DNA of 38,499 nt from Streptomyces sp. CT34 (GTDB taxonomy: Bacteria; Actinomycetota; Actinomycetes; Streptomycetales; Streptomycetaceae), in contig NZ_KN708638.1 in assembly GCF_000805335.1 (NCBI RefSeq), forward strand, positions 2,695,808-2,734,306, written 5' to 3'. Shown here one piece after another: positions 10,906-18,837 of the stretch. The translations under genes were made by a program, and so were the position numbers. Position 1 is the first letter of the stretch; each line of letters starts with the position of its first letter. Under the pieces are notes generated by a model, which ran no database searches, was not told where the DNA came from, and was given only the letters and a program-made list of their open reading frames with translations.

Positions 10906-10940
10906 GGGGCCCGCGCCCGGGTTTCCCCGGCGCGGGCCCC
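10906..10940 (-). terminator. Terminator of the S53 protease gene
   Basis: A 12-bp perfect G/C stem (GGGGCCCGCGCC 10906-10917 with GGCGCGGGCCCC 10929-10940), with further GGG/CCC pairing in the loop. It lies 80-115 nt after the protease stop (11021). There is no U-tract, which is common for actinobacterial terminators. Confidence 0.75.
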
Positions 10941-11020
10941 GCGCCCGTCGCGCCACGCTCCGCCACCGCCGTGCCACGGAGGTCACGGATCACGCGGAGC
11001 GGTGGTGCGGGCCCCCGGCA

Positions 11021-12979
11021 TCAGGGGCGGTAGGAGTTCACGTATCCGGCGCCCGGCGAGCCGACGCCGGTGACGTCGTCGTAACCGACGGTCGCGTGCA
11101 GGGAGCTGTCCGCGCCCAGGGTGCGCAGCGATGTCGTGGTGCCCTTGGCGGCGTCCGCCCCGTTGACGTAGTCGACACGGACGACCGCCAGGCCACGCCC
11201 GGCACCCAGGGGGTGGTCGGTGACGTCGTGGTACGCGGCGGTGCCGTAGCGCTGGTAGATGGCGGGGTTGGCGAAGCCGATGGCGACGCCGTGCCGGGCC
11301 TGCTGCGCCAGCGCCTGGACGCCCGCGATCACCGGCGCCGCCAGGGAGGTGCCGCCGATGCGGTACTCGTCATAGCCGAGCTTGCCGTTGGGCAGGGTCT
11401 GGGTCTGGCCGACCAGGAAGCCGGTGTTGGGGTCCGCGACGGCCGCGATGTCCGGAACGGTCCGCATCGCACTGCCGCCGTTGGCCTTCGACAGCTCGTC
11501 CGGGACGACACCGCGCTGGTAGAAGGGCTGCGCCACGCTCTTGCTGGTGCCGCCGCCCGCGCCGCCGTTGAAGGTGCCGGGGAAGTCGGTCCAGTCGCTG
11601 CCGTCCTTGGAGAGCACCGCTTTCTGGGTGCCCCAGCCGGTCTCCCACTGGTACGTGTTGCCCTTGCCGACGGCCAGGGAGGTGCCGCCGACCGCGGTCG
11701 CCCACGCGGAGTTCGCCGGGGTGCCCACCTGCTTGGAGCCGGTCTTGGCGAGCTCGTCGCCGTCGTCACCGGAGGAGAAGTAGAAGCCGATGCCCTGCAC
11801 CGCGCCCTGCTGGAAGATCTGGTCGTAGGCGGCGGCCACGTCCGGGGTCTCGTTCGCCTCGACGTCGCCCCAGGAGTTGGAGACGATGTCGGCGAGGTGG
11901 CCGTCGACGACCTTGCCGAGCGAGTCCAGCAGATCGTCGTCCTGGCAGGAGGCGGAGCCCACGTAGACGATGTCGGAGGCCGGGGCGACCGCGTGGACGG
12001 CCTCGACGTCGAGGGTCTCCTCGCCGTACCAGCCGGCCGCACCGCAGTCCGCGATGTGCGTGTAGTCCTTGGGCAGCACCTGCGACAGCTGGCCCTTGCG
12101 GTAACGGGGGTCGCCGTTGCGGTGCGCGTAGGTGTCCGCGTCCTTGGCGATGGTCGGCGAGGCGTACGCGTCGGTGATCGCGACGGTGACGCCCTTACCG
12201 GTCCAGTTCTTCGCCCCGTAGGCGGCGCGCAGCTGCTTGCCGGTGTAGCCCTTGATCGCGTACGGCGCCTGGCCCCCGTAGGCCGACGGCAGGGCGGTGT
12301 TCGTCCGGGAGCCGTAGTACGTGGAGAACGGCCCGGCGTTGCGGAAGACCGGGGAGGGCGGCGGCAGCTGGGCGGAGTGGTGCTTGGCGAACCGCGGCGC
12401 GTTGTCCAGGCCGGTGACCGTCAGGACCGCGTCGGACACCGAGCCGGGTGCGGAGGCGGTGGCCGATGGCGCGTGGTAAGTGTGGCCGTTCTTGCGGTAG
12501 TTGTGCAGGTCGGTCGCGAAGGCCCGCTCGGCGGCAGCCGCGTCGCCCTTGACCGTGACAAAGCGGTTGGTGGTTCCGGTGACCGTCAGGCCGGACTTTT
12601 TCAGCCAGGCGGTCACCCTGGCTATCTGGTCCTTCGTGGCGCCGTAGCGGGCACGCACCTGGGCGGGGCTCAGGTACTTCCCGTACGCGGCGGAGTGCGG
12701 GTCCGACACGGCCTTGGCGTACGCCGCGAGGCCCTTGGCGTCGCGGCCGGCCAGATAGACCCGGGCGGTGACGGCAGTGGAGTCGGCGGTGGCGCCCTGG
12801 TCGGCCTGTGCGGTGGCCCACTTCGGCTTGGTGCCCCGCAGCGCGTGCCGGCCCCCGTCGTGGCCTGCGGCGTCGGCGGCCGGCGCGCTCAGCGCCAGCG
12901 TTCCGGCGACCAGCGGCAGTGCCGCTACCCAGGCCAGACCGGCACGAGCACGCGGCGATCTGGTACGTCTTGCTCTCAT
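11021..12979 (-). CDS. Secreted S53-family (sedolisin) serine-carboxyl protease
   Basis: Extracellular acid-type endopeptidase of the sedolisin/kumamolisin family, 652 residues. A signal peptide is clear: basic start MRARRTRSPRAR, hydrophobic core, and an Ala-rich cleavage area near APAADAA. The pro-domain (~50-190) contains the family pattern HSAAYGKYLSPAQVRARYG. The catalytic domain shows the Glu/Asp pair in GEETLDVEAVHAVAP (about residue 320), the oxyanion Asp in FSSGDDGDE (about 400) and the nucleophile Ser in GGTSLAAPVIAG (about 545). The calcium-site region lies near the C-terminus (HDVTDHPLGAG and DVTGVGSPGAG). ATG 12979 has AGGGGG 6 nt upstream. It is followed by its own terminator and is probably monocistronic. 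It likely matures by autocatalytic pro-domain removal. Confidence 0.93.
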   Translation of the reverse strand: MRARRTRSPRARAGLAWVAALPLVAGTLALSAPAADAAGHDGGRHALRGTKPKWATAQADQGATADSTAVTARVYLAGRDAKGLAAYAKAVSDPHSAAYGKYLSPAQVRARYGATKDQIARVTAWLKKSGLTVTGTTNRFVTVKGDAAAAERAFATDLHNYRKNGHTYHAPSATASAPGSVSDAVLTVTGLDNAPRFAKHHSAQLPPPSPVFRNAGPFSTYYGSRTNTALPSAYGGQAPYAIKGYTGKQLRAAYGAKNWTGKGVTVAITDAYASPTIAKDADTYAHRNGDPRYRKGQLSQVLPKDYTHIADCGAAGWYGEETLDVEAVHAVAPASDIVYVGSASCQDDDLLDSLGKVVDGHLADIVSNSWGDVEANETPDVAAAYDQIFQQGAVQGIGFYFSSGDDGDELAKTGSKQVGTPANSAWATAVGGTSLAVGKGNTYQWETGWGTQKAVLSKDGSDWTDFPGTFNGGAGGGTSKSVAQPFYQRGVVPDELSKANGGSAMRTVPDIAAVADPNTGFLVGQTQTLPNGKLGYDEYRIGGTSLAAPVIAGVQALAQQARHGVAIGFANPAIYQRYGTAAYHDVTDHPLGAGRGLAVVRVDYVNGADAAKGTTTSLRTLGADSSLHATVGYDDVTGVGSPGAGYVNSYRP

Positions 12980-13287
12980 GTAACCCCCTGCTGTGGCGAT
13001 GCGGTGCGCTGCGTGGTGACGCGCTGCGCCGGTGCGCCGGTGCGCGACACCCCACGAGCGGTGAATGCGTTGGATGTGACGCTCACGCGATTCGCCACTC
13101 TTTCGGTGAACCGTTCATGTCAGGGATATGCGAACACCAAGAAGAGACCAAGGAACGGTAATGACCGGGTAGGGGCCGACCGCTGAGAGGACATCCAACC
13201 GGCCCTGGCGGACGCATCATTGACCGGATATCAGCGCAACCCCGGAGGAACGTACCGGTCCTGGGCGCCGCCTTCGGGAAACGCGCA
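12980..13287. other. Upstream region of the S53 protease
   Basis: About 300 bp between the protease start and the tRNA terminator. It contains GCGCACCGGC-type short repeats near 13020-13050 and an A/T-richer patch around 13080-13150 that may hold the protease promoter (for example CATATCCC, minus strand). No gene is supportable here. Confidence 0.4.
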
Positions 13288-13324
13288 ACAGAGCGGGCCG
13301 TCCGCGTCGGACGACCCGCTCTGT
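13288..13324 (-). terminator. Terminator of the first tRNA-Ala
   Basis: A 10-bp perfect outer stem (13288-13297 with 13315-13324) plus an inner GTCCG/CGGAC stem. It begins 6 nt after the 3' end of the tRNA gene on the same strand. Confidence 0.8.
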
Positions 13325-13330
13325 CTTCTG

Positions 13331-13403
13331 TGGAGCTAAGGAGAATTGAACTCCTGACCTCCTGCATGCCATGCAGGCGCTCTACCAACTGAGCTATAGC
13401 CCC
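13331..13403 (-). tRNA. tRNA-Ala, anticodon GGC
   Basis: 73-nt cloverleaf on the minus strand. The acceptor 5' GGGGCTA pairs with 3' TAGCTCC (one G-U pair), with A as discriminator. The D arm contains AGCTCAGTTGGTAGAGC, the anticodon stem is CCTGC/GCAGG around ATGGCAT, and the T loop is TTCAATT. The 3' CCA is not encoded (CAG follows). It is identical over its full length to the gene at 18653-18725. Anticodon GGC reads GCC and GCT alanine codons, the dominant alanine codons in this genome. Confidence 0.97.
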
Positions 13404-13457
13404 AGGTCTTGTTCCGCTGCGGTTCTCCTTCCGGCTCCCCGCTGCGGCATCGCCTAC

Positions 13458-13486
13458 ATTACACGGACCTCCCCGCCTTCTGCCAA
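13458..13486 (-). promoter_or_regulatory. Promoter of the first tRNA-Ala
   Basis: -35 TTGGCA (13481-13486), 17-bp spacer, -10 TGTAAT (13458-13463), read on the minus strand. The tRNA 5' end (13403) lies ~47 nt past the predicted start, leaving a short precursor leader. Close to the vegetative sigma consensus. Confidence 0.6.
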
Positions 13487-13617
13487 ATCGCCCACCGGTC
13501 ACCCGACCACCGCCCCTGGACGAGGCCCTTCGGGCCGCAGCGCCCCCGAGTGCCCCCGACCGGGCGCGAGGTACTGTCGGCGAGCCGTGCCCGATTCGTC
13601 CAGGGAGCCCGTACACC

Positions 13618-15030
13618 GTGACCGCGCCGGAGCTGGAAGCGCCCACCGACCCCCGCGGTCCGCGCCCCGTCGTGGGCGCCGTCCGCCGCCACCCGACCCT
13701 CGCGGCGGCGCTGGCCTGCCTGGTCTCCTTCGCCGCCTTCTGGGTCGTCCAGCGGCTGGCGCAGGTGTCGATGATCGACCTCATGGTCTACCGCGCCGAG
13801 GGCTGGACCGCCCGCAACGGCGCGGACCTCTACGACATGGTGGCCACCTCCGCGCATCTGCCCAACACCTATCCGCCCTTCGCCGCGCTGCTGTTCATCC
13901 CGCTCACCTTCTTCGGCGTCGGGACGATGCGCACCCTCGCCACCGCCGGCAACCTCGTCCTGCTCATCACCGTCGTCCACCTCTCGCTGCGCCTGGTCGG
14001 ACGGCCCCGGCGGCTGCCCCGGCCCGCCGCCACGCTGGCGCTCTCCGCGCTGCTGGTGTGGTGCGAGCCGGTCTGGACGACGCTGCGCTACGGCCAGATC
14101 AACCTGCTGCTGGCCGTCATGGTGCTGTGGGACCTGACGCGCCGGGACGGCAACCGCTGGGCCGGCATAGGCATCGGGATCGCGGCCGGCATCAAGCTGA
14201 CCCCGGCGCTCTTCGCCGTCTTCCTCGCCCTGGCCGGTGCGGTCCGCGCGGTCCGGATGCTCCGCTCCGGCGCGGGCCCGCGCGCCGCCTGGAACCCCTG
14301 GCTGCGCCAGGCCGCGGTCGCCACCGGGACGTTCTGTGCCACCGCCCTCCTCTCCGCGATCGCGCTGCCGCGCGACTCGCACCGCTTCTGGACGCAGATC
14401 GTGTTCGCCGCCGACCGGGTCGGTGAGGTGGAGATCACCGCGAACCAGTCGCTGCGCGGCGCCCTGGCCCGGCTGCTGCACACCGACACCCCGGGCACCG
14501 CCTGGTTCGTCCTGGCCGCCCTGACCGCGACGGCCGGGCTGGCCCTGGCCGCCGGGTCGCTGCTGCGCGGCCGGCGCTCCTGGGCGACCCTCAGCTGCGC
14601 CGCGACCGCCCTGCTGGTCAGCCCGATCTCCTGGTCCCACCACTGGGTGTGGGGCGTCCCGATGCTGATCCTGCTCGGCTCCGAGGCCCTTGAGCACACC
14701 GGCACCGCCGCGCGCCGCTGGTGGGCGGTGACCGCGGTGATGGGGCTGATGTTCTGCTCGTTCGCGCTGTGGTGGGTGCCGCACCGCTGGCACCAGCACG
14801 CGGAACTGCACCAGAACGGCGGCCAGATGCTGCTCTCCGCCGTCTATCCGCTCGCCGGGGTGACCCTGCTGACACTGGCCGCGGTCCGGCTGCGGCGGCT
14901 CACCCGGTGCGACGCCCGTAGCGGTGCCGACGGCGCCGGCATGGACACCACCAGTGCCGGCGAGGAAGGTGGCATCGCCGGCGGCAGCGGCACCGCCCCC
15001 CGTCAGACCCCGGTCGCCGGCGATATCTGA
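13618..15030 (+). CDS. GT87-family (DUF2029) polyprenyl-phosphate-mannose-type mannosyltransferase
   Basis: Polytopic membrane glycosyltransferase of the GT-C fold, 470 residues with roughly ten hydrophobic helices. The family (including mycobacterial PimE-type enzymes) uses polyprenol-phospho-mannose as donor on the outer face of the membrane. Typical features are DLMVYRAEGWTARNGADLYD near residue 53 with the acidic residue of the first extracytoplasmic loop, NTYPPFAALLFIPL, LRYGQINLLLAVMVLWDL, AAGIKLTPALFA, ITANQSLRGALARLL and SPISWSHHWVWGVP. The GTG start has AGGGAG 10 nt upstream. The C-terminal ~45 residues are Gly/Ser/Thr-rich. It lies alone on the plus strand inside the segment bracketed by the two tRNA-Ala genes. 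The acceptor (lipoglycan, lipid or protein) cannot be told from sequence. Confidence 0.85.
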   Translation: MTAPELEAPTDPRGPRPVVGAVRRHPTLAAALACLVSFAAFWVVQRLAQVSMIDLMVYRAEGWTARNGADLYDMVATSAHLPNTYPPFAALLFIPLTFFGVGTMRTLATAGNLVLLITVVHLSLRLVGRPRRLPRPAATLALSALLVWCEPVWTTLRYGQINLLLAVMVLWDLTRRDGNRWAGIGIGIAAGIKLTPALFAVFLALAGAVRAVRMLRSGAGPRAAWNPWLRQAAVATGTFCATALLSAIALPRDSHRFWTQIVFAADRVGEVEITANQSLRGALARLLHTDTPGTAWFVLAALTATAGLALAAGSLLRGRRSWATLSCAATALLVSPISWSHHWVWGVPMLILLGSEALEHTGTAARRWWAVTAVMGLMFCSFALWWVPHRWHQHAELHQNGGQMLLSAVYPLAGVTLLTLAAVRLRRLTRCDARSGADGAGMDTTSAGEEGGIAGGSGTAPRQTPVAGDI

Positions 15031-15396
15031 AGCCACCGCGGCCGCCCGGTAATTGGCCGGCGGTCCTTCCCGCCCCCGATGACCCCATGGGCCTTACCGT
15101 TCTGTCGCGCGCGGCCCTTGCGACCCACCGTGTGACCGCCCGTAAGGCGAACCGCACACCGCCACGCTGCCCGCTCTCCCCTGTCCGTCATAACCGCCCC
15201 CGTCATAACCGCCACCCGTCGCGCTGATCCGTGCCGCCGCGGCCGATTCCGGCGGCGGCTCGTACTGCGGGAACGCGCGGCCTTTCCACGGGAGTTCCGG
15301 CTTACCGAAGACGATCGGAACCGTTCACCGATGCCCGACACCGCTCGGAAATGACCGTGTGACAGGAATGCACGGCCGCCGGGCCCAGGGCCCAAC
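15031..15396. other. Convergent intergenic region with a hairpin and short tandem repeat
   Basis: No gene is supportable. It contains a 15-bp direct tandem repeat, CCGTCATAACCGCC plus one base (15185-15199 and 15200-15214), and a G/C hairpin GCCGCCG / CGGCGGC (15233-15259). The hairpin could serve as a bidirectional terminator between the GT87 gene and the zinc-ribbon genes. Confidence 0.45.
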
Positions 15397-15630
15397 TCAC
15401 GCCGTGGCGAACGAATAGAACCGTTTCAGCGTGCAGTGCTCGTCCAGCAGCCGGCCGTAGATCGGCTCCCCGTCGAGCTCCCGGTAGGTCTCGATGGGGT
15501 CGCCCTTTATGACCAGGGCGCGGGCGCATTCCTCGCACCAGTACTGGTAGTCGGCGTTGACCGGTTCCATGTCGCGGACGATCGGCGTGCCGCTGCCGCA
15601 CCAGTCGCATTTTCTGCTGTGGGCGCCCAT
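15397..15630 (-). CDS. Small zinc-ribbon-like protein (77 aa)
   Basis: Unrecognised. It carries CDWC (residues ~8-11) and CEEC (~32-35), two CxxC knuckles about 20 residues apart as in a zinc ribbon. A helical C-terminal part (IETYRELDGEPIYGRLLDEHCTLKRFYSF) adds one further Cys. The start ATG 15630 lies 3 nt after the stop of the upstream zinc-ribbon gene, with GGAG at 8 nt inside that gene's 3' end, so the two are cotranscribed and probably translationally coupled. Nucleic-acid binding or a metal-dependent adaptor role would be guesses. Confidence 0.7.
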   Translation of the reverse strand: MGAHSRKCDWCGSGTPIVRDMEPVNADYQYWCEECARALVIKGDPIETYRELDGEPIYGRLLDEHCTLKRFYSFATA

Positions 15631-15633
15631 CCA

Positions 15634-15879
15634 TCAGCTCCAACTGTGGCCGCAGGCCGTACAGACGAAGGAAATCCCCCCGTTGTCGCCCAGCACCTGG
15701 GCAACGTGAGAGGAACCGCACGAGGGGCACTGGAGAGCGGAACCCTCACCACCGCACACGGAAACCGGACCGTCGACAGGGCAGGTGAAGCGGAGCGCGT
15801 ATTCCGGCAGCCAGTCATAACCCTGCGCCTCGGCCACTTCGAGGAGGTCGTTGACCTCCTCAAGGATGCTCGTAGGCAT
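15634..15879 (-). CDS. Small double-zinc-ribbon-like protein (81 aa)
   Basis: Unrecognised. The N-terminal helix (TSILEEVNDLLEVAEAQGYDWLPEYAL) is followed by a Cys-rich half: a CPVDG/C pair, CPSCGSSH, and CTACGHSW at the very C-terminus. The last two knuckles resemble transcription-factor-type zinc ribbons. ATG 15879 is chosen over the frame start at 15921 because GGAGGAGAG sits at ideal distance. It is the first gene of a two-gene unit with the 77-aa protein. No enzyme domain is present, so it most likely binds nucleic acid or a protein partner. Confidence 0.72.
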   Translation of the reverse strand: MPTSILEEVNDLLEVAEAQGYDWLPEYALRFTCPVDGPVSVCGGEGSALQCPSCGSSHVAQVLGDNGGISFVCTACGHSWS

Positions 15880-15936
15880 CGCGTTCTCTCCTCCCCTGGC
15901 GGCGCCGTCCGATTCTGCCACGGACCGCCCACCGGG

Positions 15937-17448
15937 TCAGGACCGCCGTCCCGCCACCCCGGCCACCCAGCCGAACGCCGCCGCGCCGGCCAGCGCCAGG
16001 ACACTCACCCACAGTGCCCGCGCCGCACCGTCCGCCCCCTCCGCCGCCAGCCGATTCAGGTAGAGCGCCCCGAAAAGCGACGTCCCCAGCAGCAGCCCGA
16101 CCTGGTTGACGGTCACCACCAGCCCGCTCGCATCCGCCGCGTGCTCCCGGCGTACGGACGCCAACGCGGCGGCCAGATTGGGGCTGTGGGCGAAGCCCAG
16201 CCCCACGCCGACCCCGGCATACGCGAGAAACGCCCACGCGCCCCCGTCACCTCCGCCCCTGAGGGCCAGTCCGGCCCCCAGCAGCGCCGCGCACAACAGC
16301 ACGAAACCGCCCGGAACCAGCACCGGATGCAGCCACCGCGGCAGCAGCCGCCACCACAGCCCCACCGCCCCGTAGGCCAGGGCCGTCGGGACGAAGGTCA
16401 GCCCGGTGCGCAGCGGGCTGTAGTGGAGCGCGTTCTGGAAGTGCAGCGTCAGCACGAACATATAGCCCGCGTTGACGGCCATGACCACGGCGATCCGCAC
16501 CACCTTCCGGGGCATACCCGGCGCACCGATCACCCGCGGCGCGATCAGCGGCGCCCCACCGCGCCGCGCCCGCGCCGCCTCGTACGCCGCGAACGCCGCC
16601 AGCAGCAGCCCGCCGGCGCCCAGCGACCACCACGACCACTGCGGCCAGCCGGCCTCCCGGCCGAGCACCAGCGGCACCGTCAGCAGGGTCAACGCCCCGG
16701 CGAGCAGGACCAGTCCGGGCAGGTCCAGCCCGCGCGCCGCCGCGGACGGCCGGTCCCCCGGGATCAGCCGCGGCCCGGCCACCAGCAGCAGCACCCCGAT
16801 CGGCACGTTCACCAGGAACACCGGCCGCCAGCCCGCGCCGAAGAGGTCCGCGCCGACCAGCACCCCGCCGGCGACCTGCCCGGTGACCGCTCCGACGGCC
16901 ATCACCGCGGTGTACGCCCCGATGGCCCGGGTCCGCGCCGCTCCCGTGAACGTCCGCTGGACGATCCCCAGGACCTGCGGGATCATCACCGCGGCGCCGG
17001 CCCCCTGGACGGCACGGAAGCCGATCAGCTGCCCGGTGTCCGCGGCCAGCCCGCAGGCCAGCGAGGCCCCGGTGAACACCGCGAGCCCGGCCAGGAACGT
17101 CCGCCGCGGGCCCAGCAGTTCACCGATCCGCGCCCCGGTGATCAGCAGCACCGCGTACGCCACGGTGTAGCCGCCGATCACCAGTTGCAGCGCGGCGCCC
17201 GAGGCGCGCAGGTCGCCGCCGATCGACGGGGCGGCGACATTGACGACGAAGGCGTCGAGCACCGCCATGAACTGCCCGGCGAGCACGATCGCCAGCAGCC
17301 GCCCCGAGTCCTTCGCCCGGCCGTCCGCGACGCCGTTGTCAGTGCCACCGCGTTTAATGGCAGGTGGAGTTGACGGGGCGCCGGCGGGTGCCGGCGGTGC
17401 CCCTGAGGTGAGCGTGCCCGTGGTCTTTCCGGTGGTGTGGTCTCTCAT
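15937..17448 (-). CDS. MFS transporter, DHA2 (14-helix drug:H+ antiporter) type
   Basis: 503-residue polytopic exporter. After a ~50-residue Ala/Pro/Gly/Thr cytosolic tail, helix 1 carries LAIVLAGQFMAVLDAFVVNVAAPSIG, a motif typical of DHA2/EmrB-QacA members. It is followed by motif A-like ITGARIGELLGPRRTFLAG, the antiporter region RAVQGAGAAVMIPQVLGIVQRTF and motif C-like AVMAVGAVTGQVAGGVLVG. Helices continue to the C-terminus. The ATG 17448 start lacks a good Shine-Dalgarno site; the long upstream frame overlaps the divergent regulator and is not real. It is transcribed divergently from an MmyB-type XRE regulator, the usual local arrangement for a regulated exporter. The substrate is unknown. 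Confidence 0.88.
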   Translation of the reverse strand: MRDHTTGKTTGTLTSGAPPAPAGAPSTPPAIKRGGTDNGVADGRAKDSGRLLAIVLAGQFMAVLDAFVVNVAAPSIGGDLRASGAALQLVIGGYTVAYAVLLITGARIGELLGPRRTFLAGLAVFTGASLACGLAADTGQLIGFRAVQGAGAAVMIPQVLGIVQRTFTGAARTRAIGAYTAVMAVGAVTGQVAGGVLVGADLFGAGWRPVFLVNVPIGVLLLVAGPRLIPGDRPSAAARGLDLPGLVLLAGALTLLTVPLVLGREAGWPQWSWWSLGAGGLLLAAFAAYEAARARRGGAPLIAPRVIGAPGMPRKVVRIAVVMAVNAGYMFVLTLHFQNALHYSPLRTGLTFVPTALAYGAVGLWWRLLPRWLHPVLVPGGFVLLCAALLGAGLALRGGGDGGAWAFLAYAGVGVGLGFAHSPNLAAALASVRREHAADASGLVVTVNQVGLLLGTSLFGALYLNRLAAEGADGAARALWVSVLALAGAAAFGWVAGVAGRRS

Positions 17449-17496
17449 GCCGGAGAGCCTGGAGGCGGACGGATACGGGTAACGAGTGCCCGCCGA

Positions 17497-17513
17497 TGCT
17501 GGTACCGGCAGCA
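17497..17513. promoter_or_regulatory. Imperfect palindrome between exporter and regulator
   Basis: TGCTG-GTACCGG-CAGCA lies in the 111-bp divergent gap between the MFS gene (start 17448) and the XRE gene (start 17560). A site there could let the regulator control both genes. The 5-bp arms are weak evidence in GC-rich DNA. Confidence 0.3.
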
Positions 17514-17559
17514 CCTGGCAGGCACCCCTGCCCGCCGCGACGATGGGGGTGTGAGCAGC

Positions 17560-18534
17560 ATGACGACGGCCCGGCGATCGGAACCGCGCCGACGGCCCGA
17601 GCTGGCGGCGTTCCTGCGCAGCCGGCGCGCCCGGGTGACGCCGCAGGACGTCGGCATGCCGGCAGGGCTGCGGCGGCGGACGCCCGGTCTGCGCCGCGAG
17701 GAGGTCGCCCAGCTCTCCGGAGTCGGTGTGACGTGGTACACGTGGCTCGAACAGGGCCGCCCGATCAACGCCAGCGGCCAGGTGCTGGACGCCGTCGCCC
17801 GCACGCTCCGCCTGGACGACGCCGAGCGCGAGCATCTCTACCACCTGGCGGAGGTGCCGTACGCGCCCACCAGGGAGGCGGACGCGCAGTCGGTCGGCCC
17901 GGAGGTGCGCGGCATCATCGACGCCCTGGTGCCGCTGCCGGCGGTGGTCTACAACTCCCGCTACGACGTCCTGGCGGCCAACTCCGCCTATCAGGGCGTC
18001 TTCCCGGCCATCGCGCTCGCCCGCGGCCCGGCTCGCAATGTGCTCTGGCAGCTGTTCGCGATGCCGCCCTGCTGCTGCACGATCCGCAACCGTGACGAGG
18101 AGTTCCCGGCCCTGGTAGCCCGACTCCGGGGCGCGTACGGGCGCCATGTCGGGGAGCCCGCGTGGGAGACGCTGATCGCCCGGCTGTCGGGGGCCAGTGA
18201 GGAGTTCGCGCGTCTGTGGGCGAGCGGGGATGTCGCGCCGCACGGCAATCACTTGAAGGTGATCCAGCACGCCTCGGTCGGCGAGGTGCGGCTGATATCG
18301 ACGTCGCTGGTGGTGGGCGCGGTCCCCGAGACGCGGATCGTGGTCTACACCCCGGCCGACGAGGAGAGCCGCAGGCTGACGGCGGTGCTGCGCACGGCCC
18401 ATGACCCGCTCCTCGGCTGCCCGGCGCATTCGCGGCCCGCCTCCGAGGTCCGCGCAGAGCTGGAGCGGAAGTGGGAGCGGGAGCGGGAGAGCGGTAGGGG
18501 GAAGGAGAGGGCAGCGGGGCGGCCCGACCGCTGA
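17560..18534 (+). CDS. XRE-family regulator with MmyB-like ligand-binding domain
   Basis: 324 residues. The N-terminal helix-turn-helix (ELAAFLRSRRARVTP through TPGLRREEVAQLSGVGVTWYTWLEQGRPINAS) is the classic form found in Streptomyces XRE/MmyB proteins. The C-terminal PAS-like MmyB domain (from about residue 105) shows VVYNSRYDVLAANSAYQGVFP and NVLWQLF. Such proteins commonly repress a divergent dehydrogenase or transporter and respond to a small, often fatty-acid-like ligand. ATG 17560 has GGGGGT 9 nt upstream; an in-frame GTG at 17551 abuts that sequence and is less likely. The C-terminal 25 residues are Glu/Arg-rich from a purine-rich repeat. It probably controls the adjacent MFS exporter. 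Confidence 0.87.
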   Translation: MTTARRSEPRRRPELAAFLRSRRARVTPQDVGMPAGLRRRTPGLRREEVAQLSGVGVTWYTWLEQGRPINASGQVLDAVARTLRLDDAEREHLYHLAEVPYAPTREADAQSVGPEVRGIIDALVPLPAVVYNSRYDVLAANSAYQGVFPAIALARGPARNVLWQLFAMPPCCCTIRNRDEEFPALVARLRGAYGRHVGEPAWETLIARLSGASEEFARLWASGDVAPHGNHLKVIQHASVGEVRLISTSLVVGAVPETRIVVYTPADEESRRLTAVLRTAHDPLLGCPAHSRPASEVRAELERKWERERESGRGKERAAGRPDR

Positions 18535-18612
18535 TCCGAGCGGCGGTGTGCGCCAACTCCGGGGCGGGCGGCCCGATGCGCGCAGCCGTGCCGCGCCGGG
18601 AGCCGTCACGCA

Positions 18613-18644
18613 AAGATCCCGCCTCCTGGTGGAGACGGGATCTT
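18613..18644 (-). terminator. Terminator of the second tRNA-Ala
   Basis: AAGATCCCG / CGGGATCTT form a 9-bp stem with an inner CCTCC/GGAG helix. It starts 9 nt after the tRNA 3' end on the minus strand. Confidence 0.75.
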
Positions 18645-18652
18645 CCGGGTTG

Positions 18653-18725
18653 TGGAGCTAAGGAGAATTGAACTCCTGACCTCCTGCATGCCATGCAGGC
18701 GCTCTACCAACTGAGCTATAGCCCC
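18653..18725 (-). tRNA. tRNA-Ala, anticodon GGC (second identical copy)
   Basis: All 73 bases are identical to the tRNA at 13331-13403, in the same orientation, 5322 bp away. CCA is not encoded. The 5' flank also shares a short block (GCGGAACAAGACC, minus strand) with the first copy, while the terminators differ in sequence. That suggests an old duplication with homogenised gene bodies. Confidence 0.97.
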
Positions 18726-18778
18726 GGGTCTTGTTCCGCCCCTCCGGGTTTCCCCCGGCGGCGCCGCGAACAAGAAGA

Positions 18779-18808
18779 ACTTTAGCCTGCGACCTGCCCA
18801 GATGTGAA
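18779..18808 (-). promoter_or_regulatory. Promoter of the second tRNA-Ala
   Basis: -35 TTCACA (18803-18808), 18-bp spacer, -10 TAAAGT (18779-18784) on the minus strand. The tRNA 5' end is ~53 nt beyond the -10 box. The hexamers differ from those of the first tRNA copy. Confidence 0.5.
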
Positions 18809-18837
18809 ATCCGGTCGGCCGCCCCCGCTCCGGGGGC

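Noticed and set aside
11096..13186. 696-residue plus-strand frame opposite the S53 protease
   Set aside because: Shadow of the protease gene; it has no signal peptide, helices or motifs and runs past the protease start.
15436..17373. 645-residue plus-strand frame across the zinc-ribbon and MFS genes
   Set aside because: It crosses three real genes antisense and is Arg/Gln/His-rich low complexity.
17437..17559. N-terminal extension of the XRE regulator from 17437
   Set aside because: The extra 41 residues overlap the divergent MFS start, are not HTH-like, and the ATG at 17560 has a ribosome site.
13331..18725. Integrative element using tRNA-Ala as attachment site
   Set aside because: The tRNA copies are complete at both ends and no integrase, excisionase or replication gene is present, so a classical integrative element is not supported.
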